Of a stretch of DNA of 64,000 nucleotides, positions 26,924 to 35,283 are shown one piece after another. Source of the DNA: Erythrobacter sp. (GTDB lineage: Bacteria; Pseudomonadota; Alphaproteobacteria; Sphingomonadales; Sphingomonadaceae); assembly GCA_019739335.1 (NCBI GenBank), contig CP073261.1, forward strand, positions 2,656,001 to 2,720,000, given 5' to 3'. The notes beneath the pieces were generated by a model. That model was not told the origin of the DNA, ran no database searches, and worked only from the letters and a program-made list of their open reading frames with translations. The translations under genes and the position numbers were made by a program. Position 1 is the stretch's first letter. Every line of letters starts with the position of its first letter.

Positions 26924-28143
26924 AAGGTGATATCCTCTTCCTCGCCCACCGCCTGCCGTTTCCCCCGGACCGTGGCGACAAGATCCGTTCGCATCATGTG
27001 CTGAAGGCGCTGGCTGAGCTTGCGCCTGTGCATGTCGGGTGCCTTGCCGAAAGCGAGTGGGATTCTGCCCACGGGCACGAACTGGCGGCGATAGCGGCCA
27101 GCCATTGCCTGCCGCTGCGCTCCAAGCCGTTGGCGCTGGCAGGGGTCGAAGCGATGCTGCGGCGCGAGCCGGTGAGCCTTGCCGCGTTTCGATCAATCGG
27201 ACTGCACAACTGGGTCCGCCGGACTCTGGCCGAACAGAATATCGGCGCGATCTATGTGTTCTCCGGGCAGATGGGGCAATATGTTCCAGTTGAACCAACT
27301 GTGCGCCTCGTCGTGGACCTGGTGGACGTCGATTCGGCCAAGTTCGAGGCCTATGCGGAGGGCAAATCCACCCCGCGCGCATGGATCGACGCGCGCGAGG
27401 GACGGTTGCTGCGGCAGGTCGAGGCGGACCTCATTGCCCGCGCCGATACCACGCTGCTGGTGAGCGAGGCCGAAGCTGCGATGCTGCGCTCGCGCGTTTC
27501 GGGTAAGCATGATATTCGTGCGCTAGGCAACGGAATAGACTGCACTTTCTTTGACCCTGCAAAGGTGAAGTCGCACCCCGCGCTGGCCGAACCCGGCCCG
27601 CACCTCGTCTTCACCGGGCAGATGGATTACGCCCCCAATGTCGCCGCCGTGCAGCGGATGGCGCAAGCAGTCATGCCCGAGGTGCGCCACTTTCTGCCCA
27701 CCGCCCGCTTCCACATTGTTGGCCGCGCGCCATCGCGCGAAGTGCTTGCTCTGCATGGGTTAAATGGCACCAGCGTGGTCGGCGAAGTGCCCGACACCCG
27801 CCCCTGGCTGGCCGGTGCGGACATTGTCGTCGCTCCCCTCACCATCGCTCGCGGAGTGCAGAACAAGGTGCTCGAAGCGATGGCCATGGCGCGGCCGGTG
27901 GTCGTTTCCCCCGATGCCGCCACCGGGATCGACGCGCGGAGCAACGGGCACTTCGTCATTGCTCGCAATGATGCTGCCTTTGTGACTGATATTGTGCGAT
28001 TGTCTCAGGACTCTGCCACCGCCAAGGAACTCGGAGAAGAGGCCCGCCGCTTCGTCCTCGACACGATGAGCTGGCCCGCGATGCTGGCCGATCTGCCCGC
28101 CCTGATGGGCATGGGCGAAAGTGCGAAGCGCGATGCGGCTTGA
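26920..28143 (+). CDS. XrtA-associated group 1 glycosyltransferase
   Basis: 407 aa GT4-fold glycosyltransferase of the exosortase-A-linked type. The N-terminal domain starts DILFLAHRLPFPPDRGDKIR; the nucleotide-sugar domain has LVFTGQMDYAPNVAAVQ, EVPDTRPWLAGADIVVAPL and QNKVLEAMAMARPVV (acceptor of the UDP or GDP sugar, E-x7-E-like region). It adds one sugar during repeat-unit assembly. GTG start overlapping the FemAB stop; its 3' end overlaps xrtA by 11 bases. It is the only glycosyltransferase in the locus within this window. Confidence 0.92.
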   Translation: MKGDILFLAHRLPFPPDRGDKIRSHHVLKALAELAPVHVGCLAESEWDSAHGHELAAIAASHCLPLRSKPLALAGVEAMLRREPVSLAAFRSIGLHNWVRRTLAEQNIGAIYVFSGQMGQYVPVEPTVRLVVDLVDVDSAKFEAYAEGKSTPRAWIDAREGRLLRQVEADLIARADTTLLVSEAEAAMLRSRVSGKHDIRALGNGIDCTFFDPAKVKSHPALAEPGPHLVFTGQMDYAPNVAAVQRMAQAVMPEVRHFLPTARFHIVGRAPSREVLALHGLNGTSVVGEVPDTRPWLAGADIVVAPLTIARGVQNKVLEAMAMARPVVVSPDAATGIDARSNGHFVIARNDAAFVTDIVRLSQDSATAKELGEEARRFVLDTMSWPAMLADLPALMGMGESAKRDAA

Positions 28144-29689
28144 CGTCATCACCCCCCACCGCGCCCCGCTGACCGACCGGATCACCGCCCACTGGCGCGT
28201 GCCGCTGGCGCAACTGGCACTGGCGTGGGGAGCCATTTTCGTCCTGTTTTCAGCGGACTGGGCCGAAATGGTGCTGCTCTGGTGGGACAGTTCGACCTAC
28301 AATCACGTGCTGCTGGTGCCCTTCATCCTCGGCTGGCTGGTCTGGCAACGCGCCGGAGAACTGGCCAAGCTGACCCCGCGCGCATGGTGGCCGGGACTGG
28401 TGCCGCTGGCTGGCGCGCTGTTCGTCTGGCTGCTGGGTGACATTTCGGGGCTGAACACGGCAACGCACCTCGGCGCAGTGGCGGCGTTGCAGGCTGCCAC
28501 GCTGACAGTGCTCGGACCCCGCGTTTGCTGGGCGTTAGTATTCCCAATAGGTTACGCCCTATTTCTCGTTCCCATTGGCGACGAGCTCGTTCCCGCGCTA
28601 CAAATGATCACGGCGGACATCACCATCGCGCTGACCATAGCCAGCGGTATCCCTGCGCATATCGAAGGCGTCTTCATCGATACGCCTGCCGGTCTGTTCG
28701 AAGTGGCGGAGGCTTGTTCGGGAGTGAAATTCCTCGTCGCGATGGTGACCCTGGGCGCGCTGATTTCGCACGTTTGCTTCCGCTCGTGGTGGCGGCGAGC
28801 AGGGTTCATGGCGCTGGCGGTGGCGGTGCCGATCCTCGCCAACGGCGTGCGCGCCTGGGGGACGATCTATATCGCCCAATCGCAGGGCATTGAGTTCGCT
28901 GCCGGATTCGATCACATCTTCTACGGCTGGATCTTCTTTGCGCTGGTGATGGCGCTGCTGCTCGCCATCGGGTGGAAATTCTTCGACCGGAAAGTGGAAG
29001 AGCCCTTCATCGAATCTGCCCGGATCGCCGCCATGCCGCTGTTCAACCGTTTCGAACGGCGCGCGGCGAAGAGCTGGCCCTTGTTCGCGGCAATTGTCAG
29101 CCTGTTGCTCGCCGTGCTTGCCTGGGCCGGTGCAGCACGGGCGCTGGAGGCCGATATCGCGGTGGACATTGCCCTGCCGCAGGTCGATGGCTGGACCCTC
29201 ACCGAGGAGGTAAGTGCCTATCCATGGGACCCGCGCGTAGGCGGGGCGGACCGCGTACTGCGCGGCAGTTATCGCGACGGTGCGGGCAATGTCGTCGATG
29301 TCGTTTACGCACTCTACGCCGCGCAAGGTAACGGGCGTGAGGCCGGAGCATTCGGCGAAGGCGCGCTGCCGCCGGATACCGAATGGCGCTGGCTCTCCGC
29401 CAGCACCGCGCCCGACGGCATTGCAGGCGAACGCTTGCAGGCGCTCGGCACGCATCGCCGCGTCGCCGAAACCTGGTTCCGCACCGGGAACTGGACCGGG
29501 GGGAGCAACATGCGCCTCAAGCTCATTACCATGCAGGATCGACTGCTGCTCACCGCGCGGCCCACAGCGATGCTGATCCTCTCCGTCGAAGAACGCCCCG
29601 GCAGCGACCCGGCAGCAACTATCGCGCATTTCCGCTCCTCCACCGTCGATCTCGGCGAATGGATGGACCGCGCGGGCCGCGTGGATTAA
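28133..29689 (+). CDS. xrtA: Exosortase A with C-terminal EpsI domain
   Basis: 518 aa polytopic membrane protease/transpeptidase that cuts PEP-CTERM sorting signals. About eight TM helices lie in residues 25-285. The catalytic triad is visible: Cys195 in EACSGVKF, Arg240 in ANGVRAWG, His261 in FDHIFYGW. After a TM at about 317-337 a soluble EpsI-type domain (about 340-518) begins with DIALPQVDGWTLTEEV; in many XrtA loci EpsI is separate or fused like this. The ATG at 28133 sits inside the preceding gene; an ATG four codons earlier is possible. Confidence 0.96.
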   Translation: MRLDVITPHRAPLTDRITAHWRVPLAQLALAWGAIFVLFSADWAEMVLLWWDSSTYNHVLLVPFILGWLVWQRAGELAKLTPRAWWPGLVPLAGALFVWLLGDISGLNTATHLGAVAALQAATLTVLGPRVCWALVFPIGYALFLVPIGDELVPALQMITADITIALTIASGIPAHIEGVFIDTPAGLFEVAEACSGVKFLVAMVTLGALISHVCFRSWWRRAGFMALAVAVPILANGVRAWGTIYIAQSQGIEFAAGFDHIFYGWIFFALVMALLLAIGWKFFDRKVEEPFIESARIAAMPLFNRFERRAAKSWPLFAAIVSLLLAVLAWAGAARALEADIAVDIALPQVDGWTLTEEVSAYPWDPRVGGADRVLRGSYRDGAGNVVDVVYALYAAQGNGREAGAFGEGALPPDTEWRWLSASTAPDGIAGERLQALGTHRRVAETWFRTGNWTGGSNMRLKLITMQDRLLLTARPTAMLILSVEERPGSDPAATIAHFRSSTVDLGEWMDRAGRVD

Positions 29690-29698
29690 CGCGCCCCC

Positions 29699-31594
29699 AT
29701 GTGCGGGATTGCGGGCATTTTCCATACGGGCACGATCAAGCCGGTTGATCCGCTGCGGGTCGAGCGGATGTGCGACGTACTGGCGCATCGCGGGCCGGAT
29801 GGTTCAGGGGTGTGGAGCGCGCCCGGCGTGGCGCTGGGGCATCGGCGCCTGTCGATCATCGATCTCGCCGGATCGCCGCAGCCGATGCATTCGGTCGATG
29901 ATCGCTACACCATTGTCTTCAATGGTGAGGTCTACAACTTCCGCGAATTGCGCCGCGAGCTGGAAGCGAGCGGAACCCAGTTTCGTACCGATGGCGATAC
30001 CGAGGTAATCCTCGCCGCCTGGGCCCGCTGGGGGGAGGACTGCGTGCAGCACCTCCACGGGATGTTCGCCTTTGCGCTTTACGACCACGCGGAGCGGACG
30101 GTTTTCCTCGCGCGGGACCGGTTCGGGGTGAAGCCGCTGTTCATGGCCGAGCTGTCCGACGGTTCGCTGGCCTTCGCTTCCGAGCTGAAGGGCCTGCTCG
30201 CGCACCCATTGCTGCGGCGCGAAGCCGATCCGCTGGCAATCGAGGATTACATGACTTGGGGCTATGTCCCCGATCATCGCTCGATCCTGCGCGGGGTGAG
30301 GAAGCTGCCCGCCGCGCATACCCTGCTGCTCCGCCACGATACGCCGGTGCCCGAACCGCGCCGTTACTGGGATATCAGCTTCGAACGCCGCCATCCGGGC
30401 AAGGCGCGGGATCTTGAAGCCGAACTGCTGCACCATCTCCAGCAGGCGGTGGAAAGCCGGATGGTGGCCGATGTGCCGCTGGGGGCTTTCCTTTCGGGTG
30501 GCGTGGATTCGTCCACCGTAGTCGCCTTCATGGCGCAGTCGGGGCGGGGCAAGGTCAAGACCTGCTCGATCGGCTTCGATGTCGCGGCGGCGGACGAGAC
30601 CACCTATGCCGAGCAGGTCGCCCGGCTGTTCGATACCGATCATCAGGCGCGCACCGTGTCTGCCGACCAGTTCGATGCCATCGACACGATTGCCGGCATG
30701 TTCGATGAGCCTTTCGCCGATGCCTCCGCCTTGCCGACATGGCGCGTTTGCCAGCTTGCGCGCGAGTCGGTGACGGTGGCGCTTTCGGGCGATGGCGCGG
30801 ACGAGGCCTTTGCCGGCTACCGCCGCCAGGTGTTCCATGCGCACGAGGAGCGGCTACGCGGTTTCCTGCCCGCCGGGGTGCGGCGCGGGGTGCTGGGGCC
30901 GCTGGGTGAGGCTTTTCCCAAGCTCGACTGGGCCCCGCGCCCGCTGCGCGCAAAGTCCACGCTGCAGTCGCTCGCCGGATCGGGGGCAGAAGGCTATGCG
31001 CGGGCGCTTTCGGTGGTTCCGCCCGAAGTGCGGCTGGGGCTCTACGGCGCAGACCTCGCGGCGCAGATCAGCGGCTATCGGGCGGAGCGGCCACTGATCG
31101 AATTGATGGCCAATGCGCCTGGGCGCTCCGGCCTCGATGCGGCGCAATATGCCGATCTCACCTTCTGGATGCCCGGCGACATCCTCACCAAGATTGATCG
31201 GACCAGCATGGCGGTGAGCCTTGAGGCGCGCGAGCCGCTGCTCGATCACCGGCTGGTCGAATTCGCCGCGGCCTTGCCGGAAGGCCTGCGGGTGAAGCGC
31301 GGGCAGGGCAAGTGGCTGCTCAAGAAGTCGATGGAACGCTATCTGCCGCAAGACATCCTCTATCGCCCGAAGCAGGGCTTCGTCACCCCGATTGCGCAAT
31401 GGTTGCGCGGGCCGCTTGCGGGCAAGGCGCGCGGGATTGCCAAGAGCGCGATGCTGGCGCGCACCGGCTGGTTCGACAACGCACGTCTCTCCGAGATTGC
31501 CGAGGCGCATATCGCGGGCCGATCCGACCATTCGCGGCTGTTGTGGCAACTGATCATGCTCGACCGCTCGCTCGCGCGGCTAGGCATCACCTAG
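29699..31594 (+). CDS. XrtA/PEP-CTERM system class II amidotransferase (asparagine synthase-like)
   Basis: 631 aa. MCGIAGIFHTG exposes Cys2 as the N-terminal nucleophile of the glutaminase domain (1-210). The synthetase domain has the PP-loop FLSGGVDSSTVVAF near residue 265 and ALSGDGADEAFAGYRR, followed by EAREPLLDHRLVEF. It transfers glutamine nitrogen to an activated carboxylate; in exosortase loci the acceptor is thought to be a sugar acid or acyl group of the polysaccharide. Starts nine bases after xrtA. Its stop lies in CTAG shared with the convergent zapE stop. Confidence 0.93.
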   Translation: MCGIAGIFHTGTIKPVDPLRVERMCDVLAHRGPDGSGVWSAPGVALGHRRLSIIDLAGSPQPMHSVDDRYTIVFNGEVYNFRELRRELEASGTQFRTDGDTEVILAAWARWGEDCVQHLHGMFAFALYDHAERTVFLARDRFGVKPLFMAELSDGSLAFASELKGLLAHPLLRREADPLAIEDYMTWGYVPDHRSILRGVRKLPAAHTLLLRHDTPVPEPRRYWDISFERRHPGKARDLEAELLHHLQQAVESRMVADVPLGAFLSGGVDSSTVVAFMAQSGRGKVKTCSIGFDVAAADETTYAEQVARLFDTDHQARTVSADQFDAIDTIAGMFDEPFADASALPTWRVCQLARESVTVALSGDGADEAFAGYRRQVFHAHEERLRGFLPAGVRRGVLGPLGEAFPKLDWAPRPLRAKSTLQSLAGSGAEGYARALSVVPPEVRLGLYGADLAAQISGYRAERPLIELMANAPGRSGLDAAQYADLTFWMPGDILTKIDRTSMAVSLEAREPLLDHRLVEFAAALPEGLRVKRGQGKWLLKKSMERYLPQDILYRPKQGFVTPIAQWLRGPLAGKARGIAKSAMLARTGWFDNARLSEIAEAHIAGRSDHSRLLWQLIMLDRSLARLGIT

Positions 31595-32658
31595 CCCGCG
31601 CTCCCGTGCCCCCGCGCCATGTAATCGGCGCTCTGCATTTCCATCAGGCGGCTGACGGTGCGGGCGAATTCGAACGCACCGTCACCCTCCACATAGAGGT
31701 CTTCCGGCTCCGCAGCAGCGGTGGCGAACAGCTTCACCCCGTGTTCGTAGAGCGCATCGACCAGCTTGGTGAAGCGGATCGCCTCGTTGCGGTTTTCCGG
31801 CCCCATGCGCGGAATGCCGACCAGCACTACGGTGTGATAGGTGCGGGCAATCGCGAGGTAATCCGCCGCGCCGCGGTTCTCGCCGCATAGCCGCTTGAAG
31901 CTGAACACCGCGACGCCTTTGAGGCTCTTGGGCACGAACAGGGTTCGCCCGCCGCCCAGTGCCAGTTCGCCGGTAGGAACGTTGGCGGCATCCTCCGGCG
32001 CATAGTCGGTCAGACGGAAGAACGCTTCGCGCACCTGCGCGGTCGCTTCATCGCCGATCGGCGTGTGCCATGTGGCCAATCCGCGCAGCCGGTCTATCCG
32101 GTAATCGGTCGGGCCGTTCAGCGGCACCACGTCCATTTCGCGCTCCACCAGGTCGATGAAGGGCAGGAACAGCGAGCGGTTGAGCCCGTCCTTGTACAGA
32201 TCGGCGGGGGGCCGGTTGCTGGTGGTCACCACCGTCACCCCTTCGTCCACCATCAGCGCGGTGAACAGGCGGGCCATGATCGCGGCATCGGCGGTGTTGT
32301 TGACCACCATCTCGTCAAAGGCGAGGCAGCGGACATCGGCGGCGATCCGTTTCGCCACGCGGGCAATCGGCCCTTCGGCCTCTTTCTCGCGCTCCTCGCG
32401 GATCAGGCCATCCACTTCGAGCATGAACTCGTGGAAATGCACCCGGCGCTTCTCGGCGATGTCCAGCGTGGCCACGAACAGGTCCATCAGCATCGACTTG
32501 CCGCGCCCGACGCCGCCCCACATGTAGACGCCCTGCGGACTGGCCTTCCGGCTGCCGAAGAACTGCGCCAGCAGGCCACCGGGCCGCTCTGCCTCCAGTT
32601 CCTTCTGCAACCGGTCCAGCCGAAGCACCGCCGCGCGCTGGTCGGCATCGGGCTGCAA
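31591..32658 (-). CDS. zapE: Cell division protein ZapE (AFG1-like ATPase)
   Basis: 355 aa from the TTG at 32658. Walker A is YMWGGVGRGKSMLMDLF, Walker B CLAFDEMVVNN, sensor TSNRPPADLYKDGL; C-terminal FSFKRLCGENRGAADYLAI is the AFG1/ZapE signature. It is an ATPase that helps constrict the division ring under stress. The reading frame continues upstream as [16 protein letters not shown], which also looks like ZapE N-terminus; the only start candidate there is a CTG at 32706 that overlaps the sdhB stop and has GGAG eight bases before it. The true protein is probably about 371 aa. Confidence 0.92.
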   Translation of the reverse strand: MQPDADQRAAVLRLDRLQKELEAERPGGLLAQFFGSRKASPQGVYMWGGVGRGKSMLMDLFVATLDIAEKRRVHFHEFMLEVDGLIREEREKEAEGPIARVAKRIAADVRCLAFDEMVVNNTADAAIMARLFTALMVDEGVTVVTTSNRPPADLYKDGLNRSLFLPFIDLVEREMDVVPLNGPTDYRIDRLRGLATWHTPIGDEATAQVREAFFRLTDYAPEDAANVPTGELALGGGRTLFVPKSLKGVAVFSFKRLCGENRGAADYLAIARTYHTVVLVGIPRMGPENRNEAIRFTKLVDALYEHGVKLFATAAAEPEDLYVEGDGAFEFARTVSRLMEMQSADYMARGHGSAG

Positions 32659-32702
32659 TTCCCCGGCGGCGACCAGCCGCTGGTACCGCGCGGCAAGCCC
32701 GC

Positions 32703-33485
32703 TCAGATCGCGCGCTCCACCTGCAACTTCTTGATCTCGGCAATCGCCCGCGCCGGATTGAGGCCCTTGGGGCAGACATTGGCGCAGTTCATGATGGTGT
32801 GGCAGCGGTAGAGCCGGAACGGGTCCTCCAGCGCATCGAGCCGCTCGCCGGTCATCTCGTCACGGCTGTCCGCAAGCCAGCGATAGGCCTGGAGCAGGAT
32901 CGCCGGGCCCAGGAACTTGTCGCTGTTCCACCAGTAGCTGGGGCAGGCGGTCGAGCAGCAGGCGCACAGGATGCACTCGTAAAGCCCGTCGAGCTTCTCG
33001 CGCTGCTCCGGCGATTGCAGCCGCTCCTTGCCGCTCGGCGAGGTCGAGACGGTCTGCAGCCACGGGCGGATCGAGGCATATTGCGCGTAGAAGTGAGTGA
33101 AATCGGGCACCAGGTCCTTCACCACTTCCATGTGCGGCAGCGGAGTGATGCGGATATCGCCCTTCAGGTCCTCGATCGCGGTGGTGCAGGCGAGGCCGTT
33201 CTTGCCGTTCATGTTCATCGAACACGAACCGCAGATGCCTTCGCGGCACGAACGGCGGAAGGTCAGCGTCGGGTCGATCTCGTTCTTGATCTTGAACAGC
33301 GCGTCCAGCACCATCGGCCCGCAATTGTCGAGATCGACTTCGAAGGTATCGTAGCTGGGGTTCTTCCCGCTGTCCGGATCATAGCGATAGATGCGGAAAC
33401 TCTTCACCCGCTTGGCGCCATCGGCCTTGTGCACCGCGCCGTCCTTGCGGATCGTGCTGTTCTTGGGGAGGGTGAAGGTTGCCAT
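32703..33485 (-). CDS. sdhB: Succinate dehydrogenase iron-sulfur subunit
   Basis: 260 aa. It carries the three Fe-S clusters that pass electrons from the flavoprotein SdhA to ubiquinone: the 2Fe-2S motif [15 protein letters not shown] with a distal Cys (GLACTTAI), and the ferredoxin-like motifs [16 protein letters not shown] and [17 protein letters not shown]. Full length. Unlike most operons, no sdhC, sdhD or sdhA lies upstream; 276 bp of non-coding sequence and a divergent SDR gene are there instead. It is followed by zapE, in contact or overlapping. Confidence 0.96.
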   Translation of the reverse strand: MATFTLPKNSTIRKDGAVHKADGAKRVKSFRIYRYDPDSGKNPSYDTFEVDLDNCGPMVLDALFKIKNEIDPTLTFRRSCREGICGSCSMNMNGKNGLACTTAIEDLKGDIRITPLPHMEVVKDLVPDFTHFYAQYASIRPWLQTVSTSPSGKERLQSPEQREKLDGLYECILCACCSTACPSYWWNSDKFLGPAILLQAYRWLADSRDEMTGERLDALEDPFRLYRCHTIMNCANVCPKGLNPARAIAEIKKLQVERAI

Positions 33486-33761
33486 GATCTTATCCGGTCG
33501 TTTCAGCTTCGTCGGGCCTATCTAGCCATCGCGCGCGCAAGGGCAAGCCGGACCTTGGGGCGAAAGGCGACAATCTGCACGATTCCGCGAAGGTGATGCA
33601 GCGCCTCCGCGTCAGGAGACATGGACCGGGTGTTACACGGTTCAAGGCAGGAGAAATCCGGGGCCTCACGGGGCCACTCGCACGGTTACGGTAAAGAGGG
33701 CGGGTTCCGGTGAGCATTGCCATTCCCTAGTCCCCGAAAGAGCAAGTAGGAAAGGACCGGC
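33486..33761. other. Divergent intergenic region between sdhB and SDR gene
   Basis: 276 bases between divergent starts. It should hold the promoters of sdhB and of the SDR gene, but no convincing -35/-10 pair was found by eye. No coding sequence with protein-like features was seen on either strand. Confidence 0.4.
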
Positions 33762-34478
33762 ATGGCCTGGCAAAAGGCGGCGATATTCGGCGCGAGCGGC
33801 GGCATCGGCGGCGCGCTGGTGCGGGCCTTGGCGGGGCAGGGCGTGGAGGTGCTGGCAGGATCGCGCAGCGGTTGCGCGCCAGACCTGCCCGGCGTCACTC
33901 CCTTCTCCTTCGACCTGACCGACGAGGACAGCATCGCCGCTGCGGTATCGGGTTGGCAGGGCGATCCGCCCGATCTGGTGATCGTGGCGAGCGGGGTTTT
34001 AACCTTGGCTGACGGCACGGGACCGGAACGCTCCCTGCGCCAGATCGACGGCGCAGCAATGGCGCAGATGTTCGCGCTCAACACCATCGGCCCCGCGCTG
34101 GTGGCCAAGCACGTCCTGCCGCTGCTCCCGCGCCACCGCCCGGCGACCTTCGCCGCGCTCTCCGCCCGCGTCGGCTCGACCGGCGACAACCGCGTGGGCG
34201 GCTGGCACTCCTACCGCGCGAGCAAGGCCGCGCTCAACATGCTGATCCGCAATTTCGCCATCGAACTGGGTCGGACGCACCGGCAGGGGGTGGTGGTCGG
34301 CCTGCATCCGGGGACAGTGGACACGAGGCTATCCGCGCCGTTCCAGGCGAACCTGCCGGAGGGGCAACTGACCGCGGCAGACGCGGCGGCGGCGAACCTG
34401 CTGGCAGTGCTGGCGGGGCTGGGGGTGACGGACAGCGGAGGGGTGTTCGACTGGCGGGGGGAGCGGGTGGCGGAGTAG
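33762..34478 (+). CDS. SDR family NAD(P)-dependent oxidoreductase
   Basis: 238 aa classical short-chain dehydrogenase. AIFGASGGIGGALVRAL (residues 6-22) is the cofactor-binding Gly motif; SYRASKAALNML holds the catalytic Tyr-x3-Lys; FAALSARVGS supplies the catalytic Ser. The short length and HPGTVDTRLSAPF resemble the C-factor (CsgA-like) branch. Substrate unknown. The ATG follows AGGAAAGGA. A 9-bp perfect hairpin lies just after the stop. Confidence 0.88.
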   Translation: MAWQKAAIFGASGGIGGALVRALAGQGVEVLAGSRSGCAPDLPGVTPFSFDLTDEDSIAAAVSGWQGDPPDLVIVASGVLTLADGTGPERSLRQIDGAAMAQMFALNTIGPALVAKHVLPLLPRHRPATFAALSARVGSTGDNRVGGWHSYRASKAALNMLIRNFAIELGRTHRQGVVVGLHPGTVDTRLSAPFQANLPEGQLTAADAAAANLLAVLAGLGVTDSGGVFDWRGERVAE

Positions 34479-34485
34479 GAGAACT

Positions 34486-34507
34486 CCTCCCCCCTTGAGG
34501 GGGGAGG
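34486..34507 (+). terminator. Hairpin after SDR gene, possible terminator/repeat
   Basis: Perfect 9-bp stem (34486-34494 with 34499-34507) around a TTGA loop, eight bases after the SDR stop. There is no U-tract, so Rho-independent function is uncertain. Its G/C-block sequence also belongs to the repeat at 34479-34600. Confidence 0.5.
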
Positions 34508-34600
34508 TCGGGAGGGGGGTGTACGACGCGCGATTATCGGACGGCAGTACCCCACCCCCAACCCCTCCCCACGGGGAGGGGGGCAGGAGAGGGCGAACGC
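34486..34600. repeat. C/G-block intergenic repeat element
   Basis: Two near-identical hairpins, 34486-34507 and 34562-34581 (stem 9 bp, CCCCTCCCC with GGGGAGGGG), are joined by a GGGAGGGGGGTG / CCCCACCCCCAACCC arm pair that also pairs in part. The whole block is a long inverted repeat. This pattern occurs as a dispersed intergenic element in many alphaproteobacteria. The next 120 bases to 34722 hold nothing recognisable. Confidence 0.6.
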
Positions 34601-34722
34601 ACCCCCCGGCACCACGTCCGAAACGGTTTCCCGGTATGCGCGGGCAGCCCGATGGTTGCGTCGGTGGGTAGTCTAGCCCCGCCAACTTGCAGCGCAAGCC
34701 GCTTGCGGGCACACACCACACC

Positions 34723-35150
34723 ATGACCAACACGCTCTATTACGGTGACAACCTGCATGTGCTGCGCGAACATATTGCCAGCGAAAGCGTGGACCTGATC
34801 TATCTCGATCCGCCGTTCAACTCGAACGCCAATTACAACATCCTGTTCAAGTCCCCCGAAGGGCAGGATTCGGATGCGCAAATCGAGGCGTTCGAGGATA
34901 CCTGGCACTGGAACGCCAGCGCGCGCAGGTGATGGCCCGCGAGAACGCTCCGCTCGGCCTGTTCGTCACCGCCCAGCCGCCCACCCGCGGAATGGAGCGC
35001 GGCGCGGCGGCAGTGGGCGTATGGGAGAACGAGCTGACCGGCCGCAAACACCCGCGCCTGCAAATCCTCACCCTCGCCGAGCTGTTCCAGAACAAGCGCC
35101 CGGATATTCCGTGGGTCGATGCCAGCATGGTGAAGCAGGCCAAGCGCGAT
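34723..35150 (+). pseudogene. Decayed DNA adenine-type methyltransferase, internal deletion
   Basis: Two pieces of one methyltransferase remain. 34723-34932 encodes the N-terminus, MTNTLYYGDNLHVLREHI, with motif IV LIYLDPPFNSNANYN, and breaks off after FEDTWHWNASARR at a stop. The next frame from 34929 encodes the C-terminal part (PLGLFVTAQPPTRGMERGA, GRKHPRLQILTLAELF, IPWVDASMVKQAKRD). Family members are several hundred residues long; here only about 63 plus 74 survive, so a large internal segment was lost with a frame shift at about 34920-34930. It is non-functional and flanked by repeats on both sides, with no restriction gene. Confidence 0.8.
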
Positions 35151-35195
35151 CGATCTCTACGATACGCTGATTTGATAGTATCGAATGTGGGAGTC

Positions 35196-35283
35196 GGCGG
35201 GACCCCGGATCAAGTCCGGGGTGACGATGAAGCAATCAATTCGCTCTCCTATTCGTCACCCCGGCGTCCGAGCCGGGTCCCGC
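35196..35283. repeat. REP-like inverted repeat pair
   Basis: Left unit 35196-35227 contains a perfect 7-bp hairpin, CCCCGGA-TCAAG-TCCGGGG (35203-35221). Right unit 35253-35283 is an inverted, diverged copy (TCGTCACCCCGG ... CCGGGTCCCGC). The layout resembles paired REP units (BIME). It lies directly after the methyltransferase remnant. 35284-35429 holds nothing recognisable. Confidence 0.72.

Noticed and set aside
24309-27382. Two long minus-strand frames over the deacetylase, FemAB and glycosyltransferase genes
   Set aside because: Shadow frames without protein-like features; the plus strand carries coupled genes with family motifs.
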